Shown here: one piece after another, positions 15,400 to 25,795 of the stretch
Layout: each line of letters begins with the position of its first letter
Numbering within the stretch: the first letter of the stretch is position 1
Source of the DNA: Rhizobacter sp964253025
Lineage (GTDB): Bacteria; Pseudomonadota; Gammaproteobacteria; Burkholderiales; Burkholderiaceae_C
NCBI RefSeq assembly: GCF_964253025.1
Contig: NZ_CAXUQC020000001.1
Coordinates: 2,232,001 to 2,296,000 of the forward strand
Reading direction: 5' to 3'
DNA: 64,000 bases
Notes under the pieces: model-generated
Databases searched by the model: none
What the model was told of the DNA's origin: nothing
What the model saw: the letters and a program-made list of their open reading frames with translations, nothing else
Translations under genes and position numbers: made by a program

Positions 15400-17436
15400 C
15401 TACCCGGACGGGCCTTCCAGCGCCTCCAGCAGGCCGCTGAACCGGCGCGTGCGCTCGCCCAGCGCCTCCGCGAATGCGCGCTCCCGGCCCGTCACCAGCG
15501 TGAACCGCTTGCGGGCCCGGGTGATGCCGGTGTAGACGAGCTCGCGCGTGAGCACGCGGCTGGGGGCCTCCGGCAACACGAGCACCGTGTGTTCGAACTC
15601 CGAGCCCTGCGACTTGTGCACTGTCATCGCAAAGGCCGTCTCCACATCAGGCAGCCGGCTCACGCCGATCGAGCGCACGTCATCGCCGTCCAGGAAGTAG
15701 ACGCGGATGGCGCCCGACGTGCCAGGTGCCCTGAGGGCGATGCCGATGTCGCCGTTGTAGACGCCCGCGCTGGCGATGTTGCGCGTGACCATGACCGGCC
15801 GGCCCTCGAACCACTCGCCGCGCGGCGCCAGGGCACCGTCCGCCGCCAGGGCACGTTGCACGGCCGCGTTGAGTCCTTCCACGCCCCAGTCGCCTTCTCG
15901 CACGGCGCAGAGCAGGCGGAAGCGGTCGAATGCAGTGAGCACGGCGTGCGCCCACGCGGCATGGCCGGCATCCTCCGGCCGCTGGCCCAGCAGGTCGAGG
16001 AAGGGTCGGTAGCCCGCCGCAGCCAACTGCACGGCGACCTGGGCATTGGCGTGACCGGGCCAGGCCAGCACACCCTCGGCCGCAGGCGTGCGGAGCAGCG
16101 ACGCGGCCCGCGCCCCATCGCCTTCGTTGACGGCCATCGCCAACCGGCCGATGGGCCCATCGAAGCGGCGGCTCTCGCGCAGCATCACCGTCTGTTGTGC
16201 AAGCGCCGGCCCGCCGCGCGCAAATCCCGGTGGCAACGCTTGTCCGGTCACCACCTCGGCGTAGCGGGCGGTCTCGGCATCGTAGTGGCCGTGCTCGGCA
16301 CCACGGCACAGGTCACCGAGCACGGCCCCGGCCTCCACCGAAGCCAGTTGGTCCTTGTCTCCGAGCAGCACGATGCGCGCGCCGGGCGGAAGCGCGTCGA
16401 GCAGCGAGGCCATCATCTCCAGGTGCACCATGGAGGCCTCGTCCACCAGGAGCACGTCGACATCCAGAGGATGCGCCGCATCGCGCTGCAGACGCCGAGT
16501 GTCCGGGCGCGCACCCAGCAGCGAGTGCAAGGTGCGGGCGCTCTCCAGGTGGGAGGCCCATTCGGTCAAGGCCAGCGCGTCGCCCACCCGGGACTGCAGG
16601 TCGACCAGGGCCGAGGCAATCGACTGCTTCAGTCGCGCAGCGGCCTTGCCGGTGGGGGCCGCCAGGGCGATGCGAAGGCGCTCGGGCGCCGGGTCCATTG
16701 CCCACAGCAGCGCCAGCAGGCGTGCGGCGGTGTAGGTCTTGCCCGTGCCGGGCCCGCCCGTGATCACCGACATGCGCGAGCGAAGCGCCACGGCGCAGGC
16801 GAACTTCTGCCAATCGAACGCAGCGCCTTCGGACGACGCGTCGAACAGGGCATCCAGCCACCGCCGTGCAGCGCCCTCGTCGACGGCCGCGGGGGCCGCT
16901 ACGCGGGAGCGCACCTGCCGCGCCACACGCTGCTCGTCGATCCAGTGCCGCCGAAGGTAAAGGCGGCCGCCGTGGAGCACCATCGGCGCCGCGCCCTGCG
17001 GCGCCCCTGTCTGGGCGTCGTCATCCGGAACGGTCACCGCGAGCGGCTGTCCGTCGTCGATCATCGGCGACGCCCGCAGCGCCGCCTGCCAATCGGCCGC
17101 CGACCGCGGCAAGCGCGTCGCGATCGCGCGCCAGGCTTCAAGGGTCGGACCGCTCCAGCCGGTCAGCTCCTCCAGGCGCAGCACGGCCTCCTCGACCACC
17201 AGGCAGGTGTGGCCCCGCCCCTCCATGTGCACCAGCAGCGCGGCGGCAGCCAGCACCGGGGCCGGGTCATGGGGAGACAGCTCGTGCACGAAGCGGGCGA
17301 ACATGTGGTCGAGGTGGCGCAGCCAGCCGGCGTCGGCCCAGCGGTGCAGTTCCGCCAGAAGCTCGGCTGCGGAGAGCGGCGGGCGGCGCTCCGGCGGAAG
17401 CAGGTCCTCGAAGGCGTCCATCTGGATGCCGCTCAT
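15400..17436 (-). CDS. recD: Exodeoxyribonuclease V alpha subunit RecD
   Basis: The 5'-to-3' helicase motor of RecBCD, which resects double-strand ends and degrades foreign DNA. The 678-aa product has an N-terminal domain (about 1-200), Walker A GGPGTGKTYTA near 225, APTGKAA, motif II DEASMV near 332, the GDKDQL motif and the C-terminal helicase motif VHKSQGSEF near 612. It is longer than the E. coli protein (about 608 aa) mainly in the N-terminal part. The start at 17436 is chosen because it overlaps the recB stop as ATGA; the longer frame upstream is a shadow of recB. Confidence 0.94.
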   Translation of the reverse strand: MSGIQMDAFEDLLPPERRPPLSAAELLAELHRWADAGWLRHLDHMFARFVHELSPHDPAPVLAAAALLVHMEGRGHTCLVVEEAVLRLEELTGWSGPTLEAWRAIATRLPRSAADWQAALRASPMIDDGQPLAVTVPDDDAQTGAPQGAAPMVLHGGRLYLRRHWIDEQRVARQVRSRVAAPAAVDEGAARRWLDALFDASSEGAAFDWQKFACAVALRSRMSVITGGPGTGKTYTAARLLALLWAMDPAPERLRIALAAPTGKAAARLKQSIASALVDLQSRVGDALALTEWASHLESARTLHSLLGARPDTRRLQRDAAHPLDVDVLLVDEASMVHLEMMASLLDALPPGARIVLLGDKDQLASVEAGAVLGDLCRGAEHGHYDAETARYAEVVTGQALPPGFARGGPALAQQTVMLRESRRFDGPIGRLAMAVNEGDGARAASLLRTPAAEGVLAWPGHANAQVAVQLAAAGYRPFLDLLGQRPEDAGHAAWAHAVLTAFDRFRLLCAVREGDWGVEGLNAAVQRALAADGALAPRGEWFEGRPVMVTRNIASAGVYNGDIGIALRAPGTSGAIRVYFLDGDDVRSIGVSRLPDVETAFAMTVHKSQGSEFEHTVLVLPEAPSRVLTRELVYTGITRARKRFTLVTGRERAFAEALGERTRRFSGLLEALEGPSG

Positions 17437-20400
17437 GGCCCGCCCTCCCCGCTTGGGCCGAAGGCCTGGTCGAGCGCATCGAGGAAGTCGGCGTCCGGCG
17501 GCACGTGGTAGCACCCGCCTGCCGGGCCATGGACGCCGCGCAGGAACAGGTACACCGCCCCACCGAGCTGGCGCGCAGGGTCGTAGCGTCGGCCCAGCCG
17601 GGCCTTCAGCAAGCGATGCAGGGCCAGCAGGTAGAGCCCCGCCTGCACGTCGTAGCGATGCTCCGCCATCGAGGCCGCCAGGGCCGCGTGGGTGTAGTCG
17701 GCATCCCGCGTCCCCAGGGCATTCGACTTGTAGTCGAGCACCCAGTAGCGGCCGCCATGGAAGAACACCAGGTCGGCGAACCCCATCAGCATGCCCTGCA
17801 ACTCGCGCGCGGGCAGCTGCGGCCGCGCGTGGCCGTCCAGCAGATGGAGCTGGCAGAGCCAATCGACTTCGGCGGTGGGCAAGGCATCGCTCGGGAACCA
17901 GAACTCCATTTCGGGCAACAGCCGCTCCAACTCACCGAGCGACGCACCCACTGGCGGCAGCGGCCGGGACACCACGTCGCGCAGCCAGGTGACGACCTCA
18001 TCGGCCCGGTGGCCCCAGCCCTGGCGCTCGCAGCGACGGCGCAAACGCTCTTCGAGCACGGTGGCGTCCGCCAACGCAAACTGCTCGGCGGCCAGCCACT
18101 CCAGCTGGTCGTGCAGGAAGTTGCCCGGCATCGCGCCTCGCGGGAAGGTGTGCCAGGGCTGGGCGGCCACCACCGGGCCGGGCGCCGCCGGCTGGTCGAG
18201 CAGGAGCACCTCGTCTTCCCGCACGGCGCCCGCCAACGCCGGCATGGGGGCGCTGGCGATGTGCCGCACGATGGCCGAGAAGCTGCCGACCGTCCAGCGG
18301 CGTTCAAACGCGGCCGCGTAGGGCACGGGCCGCTGCAGCGGCGGCAGCACTTCGTGCGCCTTGAGCCGGGTGCGCACCGGCTCCACATCCACCTTCACCG
18401 CCACGATGTCGGGGCTGGCCGCGGCCACGGCCTGCACTGCCGACAGCAGGTGATCCACCTCCATCTGTCCCGGGCCACCCAGCAGGTAGCCGATCGCGCT
18501 GCGATGGGCCACGCAGTCCTGGGAGTTGCCCACCTTCAGCGGCGACACGCCCACCCACACGGCATGCCGGGCCCGCGTGACGGCGACGTACAGCAGGCGC
18601 AGGTCCTCGCGCAGGCGCTCGCGGTCGGCGCGCTGCACGACATCGTCGCTGGGCTCCAGGTGCAGTTCACGGGCCGCGTCGTCGCCCACGAGCTCGATGG
18701 TGGTCAGGCCGCCTGGCCGGGCCGAGCGGACCGCGGTGGCGAAGGGCAGCATCACCACCGGGTACTCCAGTCCCTTGCTCTTGTGGATGGTCACCACCTT
18801 GACGAGGTCGGCGTCGCTCTCCAGCCGGACGATCTGTTCGTCGGCGGCCTCGGACGGGTCGGCGAGGCGGTCGGCCAGCCAGCGCACCAGCGCATGCTCG
18901 TTGTCGAGGTGGGCGCTGGCGGTCTGCAGCAGTTCGGCCAGGTGAAGGTAGTTGGTGAGGCGGCGCTCTCCATCGGGCTGACCCAGCCAGCGCGCCGGCA
19001 GCGACAAGGCGTGCAAGGTCTGGCGCAGCATGGTGAGCACGCCCTGGCTGAGCCAGATGCGGTGCAGCTCGCGCAGTTGTTCGGTGCGGGCGTCGAACGC
19101 GGTGTCGTCGTCGGCCAGCGTGGCGAGTTCCTCCAGGGTGCGTGCCATGGTGCGGGTTGCCAGCGCCGCTCGCACCAGATGCGCATCCAGGGGCAAGGCC
19201 ACCGCCCGCAACCAGCGAAGCAGGTCCTGCGCTTCGACGCTGGCGAACACCGAGTCGCGGTCGGAGAGGAACACCGAGGCCACCTGCCGGCGCCGCAGCT
19301 CGCGCCGAACGGCTTCGGCTTCGCGTCCGGTGCGCACGAGCACCGCGATGTCGGCGGGCCGCAGTCGTCTCAGCGCGCCGTCGCCTGACATGAACCCTGC
19401 CTGCGCATCGTTGAGCCAGGTGACGATGCGTTCGGCGCAGGCCGCAGCGAACCGCCGCTGGCTGCTGCGGCCGTCCAGCAGTTCGTTGTCGACGCACAGC
19501 GTGAGCGGTGGCACCGGCCCGGCCGCGGTCTGCAGCTGCTCGTCGCGGCCACGGGCCGCCACCGGCAGGAACGGCAAAGGATTCCCGGCGGCCTCGCGCA
19601 ACAGGAACGCGCCCGCGCCGCTTCGTTCCTCCGCGCGCAGGAAGAGCTGATTGATGGCCTCGACCACCCCCGCGGTGGAGCGGTGGTTGGTGCCCAGGAC
19701 GTAGTGGCGACCCGCCGTGGCGCGGCGCGCGGCCAGGTAGCTGTGGATGTCGGCGCCACGGAATCCGTAGATGGACTGCTTCGGGTCGCCGATCAGCATG
19801 AGGGCCGTGCCGGCGTCGTTCTCGGCGGTGCGGTACAGCCGGTCGAAGAGCCGGTACTGGATCGGCGAGGTGTCCTGGAACTCGTCGATCAGCGCCACCG
19901 GATACTGGGTGACGATGCGATGGCGCAGGCGCTCGCCGTTGGGGCCGTGCAGCGCGGCATCGAGCCGTTCAAGCATGTCCTCGAAGCCGAAGCGGCCGGA
20001 CTGCTGCTTGAGGTGCTGCGCCCGGCGCGCCACATGGGCGGCCGCATGAAGCCGCAGTTGCGGCCCCCAGGACGGCTCGGCCATCAGAGTCGCGAAGGCC
20101 TCGAAGTCAGCCGGCACCTGCAAGGGTTCCGGGCCTTTCCAGGCCTCGTGCAGGCCATCGGGGACGAGACGACGGGCGCCGGTCTTCATGGCCGCCACCA
20201 GCGCCTGCGGCGTCGGCGCCCAGGCCAGCAAGGCGTCGAGCCAGGGTTCAAACAGCGCAGGTCGCAGCCTGGTGCCGTTGAACCGCTTGGCTTCGCACTG
20301 GGCATGCAGCCAACGCCGCATCGCGTCGACCCGCTGCGCCCATCGCGGCTTCTGGCCATGGAAGGCCTGGCCCAGCCGGTCGATCAGGTCGCCCAGCGGT

Positions 20401-21068
20401 TCGCTCCGGGCATCGACCGGCGCATGGCGCAGCAGGTTGCGCATGTCCTCGGCCAGGGCGCCGACATCCTTCCAGACCGACAGCGCGACATCGAGCTGCG
20501 TCGCGCTGAGCGGGTACAGGTGCTGACGCCAGTAGTCGCGCACGGCCTCCTCACGCAGACCGCCATCGTCGGGCAGGAGTTCCTCGTCGAACAGGCTGCC
20601 GCTGTCGAAGGCATGCTCGCGCAGCATGCGCTGGCACCAGGCGTCGATGGTGAACACCGCCGCGTCGTCCATGCCCTCGGCCGCACTGGCCAGGCGCCAT
20701 GCGGCCGCGGTTCGCGCCGGGCCATCCGGATAGTCGGCCAGCAAGGCTTGGAGCAAGTCATCGCCCGGCTCGGTCTCGCCGCGGAAGCAGCGCGCCGCCT
20801 CCAGCAGGCGCGCGCGGATCCGGTCGGACAGCTCGCGCGTCGCCGCCCGGGTGAAGGTCAGCACCAGCACCTCGGCCGGCGCGAGTGGTCGGGCGAAGGC
20901 CTGATCCGGCCCGCCGTGTCCGAGCACCAGGCGCAGGTAGAGCGCGGCGATGGTCCACGTCTTGCCCGTGCCGGCGCTGGCCTCGATGAGCCGGCTGCCC
21001 CACAGCGGCAGTTCGAGCGGCCGCAGCGGCTCGCTGCCTGATGTCGACAGGTCCACGGCGTCACTCAT
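17433..21068 (-). CDS. recB: Exodeoxyribonuclease V beta subunit RecB
   Basis: Helicase and nuclease subunit of RecBCD that responds to Chi and loads RecA. The 1211-aa product has Walker A EASAGTGKTWTIAA (about 28-41), the UvrD-type motif LIDEFQDTSPIQ, GDPKQSIYGFRGADI, the TIHKSKGLEYPVV motif, and the C-terminal nuclease motif VLDYKSNALG near 1111. It starts 8 nt inside the end of recC and its stop overlaps the recD start, so the three genes form one translationally coupled operon. Confidence 0.96.
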   Translation of the reverse strand: MSDAVDLSTSGSEPLRPLELPLWGSRLIEASAGTGKTWTIAALYLRLVLGHGGPDQAFARPLAPAEVLVLTFTRAATRELSDRIRARLLEAARCFRGETEPGDDLLQALLADYPDGPARTAAAWRLASAAEGMDDAAVFTIDAWCQRMLREHAFDSGSLFDEELLPDDGGLREEAVRDYWRQHLYPLSATQLDVALSVWKDVGALAEDMRNLLRHAPVDARSEPLGDLIDRLGQAFHGQKPRWAQRVDAMRRWLHAQCEAKRFNGTRLRPALFEPWLDALLAWAPTPQALVAAMKTGARRLVPDGLHEAWKGPEPLQVPADFEAFATLMAEPSWGPQLRLHAAAHVARRAQHLKQQSGRFGFEDMLERLDAALHGPNGERLRHRIVTQYPVALIDEFQDTSPIQYRLFDRLYRTAENDAGTALMLIGDPKQSIYGFRGADIHSYLAARRATAGRHYVLGTNHRSTAGVVEAINQLFLRAEERSGAGAFLLREAAGNPLPFLPVAARGRDEQLQTAAGPVPPLTLCVDNELLDGRSSQRRFAAACAERIVTWLNDAQAGFMSGDGALRRLRPADIAVLVRTGREAEAVRRELRRRQVASVFLSDRDSVFASVEAQDLLRWLRAVALPLDAHLVRAALATRTMARTLEELATLADDDTAFDARTEQLRELHRIWLSQGVLTMLRQTLHALSLPARWLGQPDGERRLTNYLHLAELLQTASAHLDNEHALVRWLADRLADPSEAADEQIVRLESDADLVKVVTIHKSKGLEYPVVMLPFATAVRSARPGGLTTIELVGDDAARELHLEPSDDVVQRADRERLREDLRLLYVAVTRARHAVWVGVSPLKVGNSQDCVAHRSAIGYLLGGPGQMEVDHLLSAVQAVAAASPDIVAVKVDVEPVRTRLKAHEVLPPLQRPVPYAAAFERRWTVGSFSAIVRHIASAPMPALAGAVREDEVLLLDQPAAPGPVVAAQPWHTFPRGAMPGNFLHDQLEWLAAEQFALADATVLEERLRRRCERQGWGHRADEVVTWLRDVVSRPLPPVGASLGELERLLPEMEFWFPSDALPTAEVDWLCQLHLLDGHARPQLPARELQGMLMGFADLVFFHGGRYWVLDYKSNALGTRDADYTHAALAASMAEHRYDVQAGLYLLALHRLLKARLGRRYDPARQLGGAVYLFLRGVHGPAGGCYHVPPDADFLDALDQAFGPSGEGGP

Positions 21069-24000
21069 CGGTGCCCCCGATCTGTCCGTGCGGGACCACC
21101 TGCACGGAAGTGGCAATCCAGGTGACCAGCGGGCCGTAGAGACTCTCCGCGAATGTGGCGAAGCGGCCATCCGCGACGAGGTGCTCGAAGTCGGGATAAG
21201 TGCGCGCGAGCGCGGTGTCCGCCACCTCTCCCTCGGCATGGGCGCTGCCCTCGTAGGCGGCGCTCGCGCGGGCGGGGTCGGCGACATGGGCCAGCGCCGT
21301 CTTCAAGGCCACCGGTAAGGGTTCGGCCATGCCGGCCCGCCAGGCGGCCATCAGCACGTCGAGCTGGTCGGCAGCCTCTGCCCGAGCGACCGGCTCGACG
21401 ATCAGGCTTGCGTCACGCCCGACCATCACCCCGGCCACCGGCACCCCGGCCGCTCCGGCCACCAGGGCACGGACCCAGGCCAGCATGAGCTGGTCCGCCC
21501 GCGGCGTCGGCGGCCGGCCGCCAGCGAGCAGGCGGTTCGGCATGAGGGCCACCCAGACGATGCGTGTGCCGTCGCTGCGCAGGCCATCGAGCCAGTCCTC
21601 CAGCACGACGCCGTCGGCCTCGTGCCGAATGGGCAGCTTGGCGGCCGGCGCGGCGTAGGTGCCCAGCACCTCCCGCCAGCGCGACAGCATCGGTGCGACC
21701 GATTGCACGAGCTCCGCCTGGCGGCGTTCGCCAAGCGCACCGATGGGCAGGCGCCCCGCGCGCTGCAAGGCGTCGGCCCGGCGCGAGAGAAGCGCCTGGA
21801 CGTCGCCGTCGCCCGGGTCGGCGATGAGCTCGCGCACGAGCTGGTACTCCTCGAGACCGTCGAGGCTGAAGGTCTCTTCGTCTTCCGGCACGGCGTCACG
21901 GTCGGAGAACACCACGCCGAGCCGGCGGCGGAAGAACTCGCGGACCGGGTGCCGCAGGAATGCGAGCAAGGCATCGATCGACAGCGGCACCGTGCGTTCG
22001 AGCGGCACCGGAACGAACGCATGCGCGTCGCCATCACGGCCTTCGTGCGCGGCCCGCCACTCGCGTGCGTGGGTGAAAAGCGCCCCGCCCTCGAAGTAGC
22101 GCCGGCTGAACGGCTGCAAGGGGTGCTCGATGGTGCGGTCGGCGAGCACCGGGCCGGACCAGCCGGCCTGCAGGTGATCGCGCAACTGGGACACCAGCAC
22201 CGAGGGCGGCAGTTCGCTGTTGTCGCGTGCATTGCGGCCGGTCCAGCTGATGTAGAGCACGCGGCGGGCGGACAGCACCGCCTCCAGCATGAGCTGCCGA
22301 TCGTCGTCACGCCGCGACCGGTCCCCGGGACGTGACTGGCCGGGCAGGCCCATGAGGTCGAAGTCGCTGCGCGTGGTGGAGCGCGGGTAGTCGCCGTCGT
22401 TCATGCCGAGCAGGCACACCACCTCGAACGGGATGGAGCGCATCGGCATCAGGGTGCAGAACGTGACCCCACCCCCGAGGAAGCGGCGGCCGACGCCGGG
22501 TTCGTCAAGGCCCGACAACCACGCTTCGCGCACCGCGGCGAGCGGCAGGCGCTCATCGAAACCGGCCGTGTCGCAGGCTTCGAGCCAGCGGCGCAGCGCG
22601 TCGTCGAGTGCGCCGAGCACCAGGCGGTCCCGCTCGTCCTCGGCCTTGACGAGGGCCACCAGCAGGCCGCGCAAGCGCTCGGCCCATTCACCCGGGGTGA
22701 CGGGCATCACCGCCGCCTGCCACCACGAGGCCAGCGCATCCACCAGGGCGGCGAGGGATCCGGCGAGCCGCGCCTCGAGCCCGCCCACCTCCGGATACGG
22801 CTCGATGCCTTCGAACGGCACGCCGGCCGACACCAACCCGCTCGCGTAGCCCAGCAGCATGCGACGCAGGCCGAACAGCCAGGTGTTCTGCTCGCCACAG
22901 GCCCCCAGGCCGAGGTCGGCCCGTTGCGCGCCGTGCAGGCCCCAACGCACGCCGGCGCCCGACATCCACGCGGTGAGGAGGGGCAGGTCGTCCTCGCCGA
23001 TGCCGAAGCGGCCGGCGATGGCGGGCACATCCAGCAGGTCGCGCACGTCATTCAGGCGGCAACGCTCCTGGGGCAGGCGCATGAGCCATTCGATCGCCAT
23101 CACGAGCGGGTTGGTTCCCCGCTCGCTCACGTCGGCGATGTCGTAGGGGATGTGCCGGGCATCACCCCGGCCGTACTGGCCGAACACCGCACGGATGGAA
23201 GGCGCGAAGCGCTCGATCTCGGGCACCATCACCACGATGTCGCGTGGCTTGAGCGGCGCCTGGCCGGCGGCGGGCGGTGCGGCCAGCAAGGCGAGCAGCT
23301 GGTCGTGAAGCACCTCCACCTCGCGCTGGGCGCTGTGGGCCACATGGAAGACGATGGACCGATCGGCCGGCGGCACATCGACCCGCGGGTGCTCGGCCAG
23401 AGGGACCAGGTCACGGATGGCCGCCTGCACCTGCTCCAGCAGGGACCCGCCCGGACCGTCGTCGAACAGGTCCACCTGCGGCAAGGGCACCTGCGCCCGA
23501 GCGGCCTGCACGTCGTCGAATGCATCGAGCTGGCGGATGAAGTCGCCGCCCTGGCGTCCCCAGGCGGCCAGCAGGGGATGGGCATGCAGGTGCATGTCCT
23601 CGAGCGGCACGGCCGCCAGGTCGCGACCCTCACGAAGCGGCTGCCGATGCCGCGGCAGCCGGAGGGCTTCACGGCCCTGGAGGATGTCGGCCCAGTGGTA
23701 GCGACAGGGGTTGGGTACCGCCATGAGGACCTGGGCCCGCCGCGACAGGGCCGCCAGCGACTGCAGGGTCTGCATGGGCAGGTGCGACATGCCGAACAGC
23801 ACCACACGGCGCGCCACAGGGGCGGCCGGGGCCTGGCCCCGCTCCATCGCCTCGACGAAACGCCGGTGCAATTGCGGGCGAATGCCCGCGCGCTGCTCGG
23901 GCGCCAGGCCCCCGATCAACTCGCGCCAGAGCGCGGGTTGCCACCGCTGGTCGGCCGGCACCGGTGCAGCGTTCGCGCCAGGCCGCGGAAGCAGGTCGCG

Positions 24001-24477
24001 CCCGTGCTCCCAGGCGTCGAGCCAGTCGCTCCGGTAGACCTGGTACTGGTCGAACAGGTCGGCCAGGCGCTGGCACAGCTGCAGGCGGCGCACGATGTCG
24101 TCGCCCCGCAGAAACCCGGCCAGCGGCTCGAATGCCTCGCGCTCGAGCAAGTCGGGCAGTTGCGCCATCAGGCGCCAGGTGAGCGCGGTCTTGTCGAACG
24201 GCGACACCGGCGGCACGGCATCCCGGCCGAGCGCCTGCGCGTACGTTCGCCACAGGAAGCGGGCGGGCAACTCCACCCGCGTCGCCGCGCACACGCCAAG
24301 CCGTTCGGCCAGGGCCATCTTGAGCCACTCGGCCACGCCGTTGCTCTGCACGAGGAACACCTCTTCCTCGAGCGGCTCCAGTGGCTGGCGCTGGATCCAC
24401 TCGAAGAGCGCATCACGCAACAGCTCCGAGCGGTTGCCGTGCAGCACGAGCAGGCCTGGCTGGACGTCGGAGGTCAT
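21061..24477 (-). CDS. recC: Exodeoxyribonuclease V gamma subunit RecC
   Basis: The Chi-recognition subunit of RecBCD. The 1138-aa protein begins with LLVLHGNRSELLRDAL and FLVQSNGVAEWL, as expected for the inactive helicase-like domain of RecC. It contains SRPGDRSRRDDDRQL and LYISWTGRN typical of the family, and a nuclease-like but inactive C-terminal fold. ATG 24477 is taken as start, since an upstream in-frame TTG (24510) has no better binding site. It is first in the recC-recB-recD operon. Confidence 0.95.
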   Translation of the reverse strand: MTSDVQPGLLVLHGNRSELLRDALFEWIQRQPLEPLEEEVFLVQSNGVAEWLKMALAERLGVCAATRVELPARFLWRTYAQALGRDAVPPVSPFDKTALTWRLMAQLPDLLEREAFEPLAGFLRGDDIVRRLQLCQRLADLFDQYQVYRSDWLDAWEHGRDLLPRPGANAAPVPADQRWQPALWRELIGGLAPEQRAGIRPQLHRRFVEAMERGQAPAAPVARRVVLFGMSHLPMQTLQSLAALSRRAQVLMAVPNPCRYHWADILQGREALRLPRHRQPLREGRDLAAVPLEDMHLHAHPLLAAWGRQGGDFIRQLDAFDDVQAARAQVPLPQVDLFDDGPGGSLLEQVQAAIRDLVPLAEHPRVDVPPADRSIVFHVAHSAQREVEVLHDQLLALLAAPPAAGQAPLKPRDIVVMVPEIERFAPSIRAVFGQYGRGDARHIPYDIADVSERGTNPLVMAIEWLMRLPQERCRLNDVRDLLDVPAIAGRFGIGEDDLPLLTAWMSGAGVRWGLHGAQRADLGLGACGEQNTWLFGLRRMLLGYASGLVSAGVPFEGIEPYPEVGGLEARLAGSLAALVDALASWWQAAVMPVTPGEWAERLRGLLVALVKAEDERDRLVLGALDDALRRWLEACDTAGFDERLPLAAVREAWLSGLDEPGVGRRFLGGGVTFCTLMPMRSIPFEVVCLLGMNDGDYPRSTTRSDFDLMGLPGQSRPGDRSRRDDDRQLMLEAVLSARRVLYISWTGRNARDNSELPPSVLVSQLRDHLQAGWSGPVLADRTIEHPLQPFSRRYFEGGALFTHAREWRAAHEGRDGDAHAFVPVPLERTVPLSIDALLAFLRHPVREFFRRRLGVVFSDRDAVPEDEETFSLDGLEEYQLVRELIADPGDGDVQALLSRRADALQRAGRLPIGALGERRQAELVQSVAPMLSRWREVLGTYAAPAAKLPIRHEADGVVLEDWLDGLRSDGTRIVWVALMPNRLLAGGRPPTPRADQLMLAWVRALVAGAAGVPVAGVMVGRDASLIVEPVARAEAADQLDVLMAAWRAGMAEPLPVALKTALAHVADPARASAAYEGSAHAEGEVADTALARTYPDFEHLVADGRFATFAESLYGPLVTWIATSVQVVPHGQIGGTDE

Positions 24478-24617
24478 GGGCGGGTGGGACTCGTTCGAGG
24501 GCGGATGCAAGCGGCATTCTCGGTGATGGGCCTGCGCATGCGCTCATGATCACCCGGCGCTGGCTCGCCAGGTGAGCCAGCGAGCCCCCTCGCCGGGGGT
24601 CGAGTCGAAGGATGCGC

Positions 24618-25115
24618 TCAGGTCAGGGCTTCGGCCGAGACCACGATGCCGTCTTCGTCCGCATAGAGCCAGTCGCCCGGGCGGACGGGGGTGCCCTGGA
24701 TCATCACCGGCAGGTCACGCTGGCCTTCATTGCGCCGCTCGGTGGGCCACGGCATGAGCGCGAGCGCGCGGATGCCGACGTCACACACCGCCAGCTCGGC
24801 GGCATCCCGCACGCAGCCGTCGACCACCACGCCGGCCCAGCCGTTGCGAGCCGCTGCCGCACCGATGTTGCCGCCGATCAGCGCGCGGCGCAGCGACCCG
24901 CCGCCATCGACCACCAGCACCCGCCCCTCGCCAGGGGATTCCAAAGCCTGCTTCACCAGGGAGTTGTCCTCGAAGCACTTGACGGTCACCACCGGGCCGG
25001 CGAACTTGCGGCGCTGGCCGTAGTCGTGGAAGACGGGCGCGAGCACGCGGAAGCGGCCGTCGGTGCTGCCCTTGTGAGCGTCGCAGAGGTCACACGTGGC
25101 AAAGGAGGTGGTCAT
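24618..25115 (-). CDS. rraA: RraA-family protein (RNase E regulator or HMG/CHA aldolase type)
   Basis: A 165-aa protein aligned along its length with the RraA fold: start ATCDLCDAH, then VKCFEDNSLVKQAL, VVDGGGSLRRALIGGN, and the end GDWLYADEDGIVVS. In E. coli RraA binds RNase E and lowers mRNA decay. This copy keeps the GGN...CVRD residues seen in the metal-dependent aldolases of the same fold, so an aldolase activity on 4-hydroxy-4-methyl-2-oxoglutarate-like acids is also possible. Its ATG overlaps the stop of an Lrp-type regulator (ATGA), and a ThDP enzyme lies nearby, so control by metabolite is plausible. Confidence 0.8.
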   Translation of the reverse strand: MTTSFATCDLCDAHKGSTDGRFRVLAPVFHDYGQRRKFAGPVVTVKCFEDNSLVKQALESPGEGRVLVVDGGGSLRRALIGGNIGAAAARNGWAGVVVDGCVRDAAELAVCDVGIRALALMPWPTERRNEGQRDLPVMIQGTPVRPGDWLYADEDGIVVSAEALT

Positions 25116-25597
25116 GCGATGGAGACTTTCCTGATGGAGGTTCGGGCGTCATCCCGACGCGCCGGCAGCATCGGCTCGTGCTCCCGGAGGGCGTTCAGGA
25201 TGACGGCGGTGGACACATCGGTCAGCAGGCCGAACTTCGAGATCACGGCATCGAGGTGCGGCACGTCCACGACGGCGATCTCGAGCAGCCAGCTGCCCTC
25301 TCCCGCCACATTGTAGGCATTGACCACCTCGGGGGTCTGCTGCACGAGCTTGGTCACCCGGGCCGACTCGCCCCGGCCGAGCCTGAGCAAGGCGCGAATG
25401 CCGTAGCCGAGCTTGCCGAAATCCACGGTGGCGGCATACCCCGTGATGACGCCCGCGGATTCCAGCTTGCGCACCCGTTCGGTCACACCCGGCTGGCTGA
25501 GTTGCACCCTTCGGCCGAGTTCTGCCATGGAAAGGCGCGCGTCGCCCTGCAGCTCGGCGAGGATGCGCGTGTCGTGTTCGTCCAGGTGGGGGTGCAA
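25112..25597 (-). CDS. Lrp/AsnC-family transcription regulator
   Basis: A 161-aa regulator with an N-terminal helix-turn-helix (LDEHDTRILAEL, then LGRRVQLSQPGVTERVRKLE) and a C-terminal RAM ligand-binding domain (about 65-145). The family forms ring oligomers that sense amino acids or related small molecules. Its stop overlaps the start of the rraA-like gene, so it is likely autoregulated and sets the level of that protein. The effector is unknown. Confidence 0.88.
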   Translation of the reverse strand: MHPHLDEHDTRILAELQGDARLSMAELGRRVQLSQPGVTERVRKLESAGVITGYAATVDFGKLGYGIRALLRLGRGESARVTKLVQQTPEVVNAYNVAGEGSWLLEIAVVDVPHLDAVISKFGLLTDVSTAVILNALREHEPMLPARRDDARTSIRKVSIA

Positions 25598-25795
25598 GAG
25601 ACGCCTCCAGTCGTTCAGTCCATACCCAAGGTTCCATTCGGGAACGTTGAAGGCATCAGTGGCCGACGGCGAAGACTGCTCCGTGACCGCAATGCATTCG
25701 AGACTGCGGTTCTTTCAGATGGAACGGCGATGCGGGCAGCGCCCGCAACCGGATCATACCGCCTGTTCCAACGCACCGCTGGGCGGCGCACCCCG

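Noticed and set aside
25598..25795. Weak ACCGCA/TGCGGT hairpin near 25690 between the Lrp and ThDP genes
   Set aside because: Short stem with a long loop and no run of T; not enough to call a terminator.
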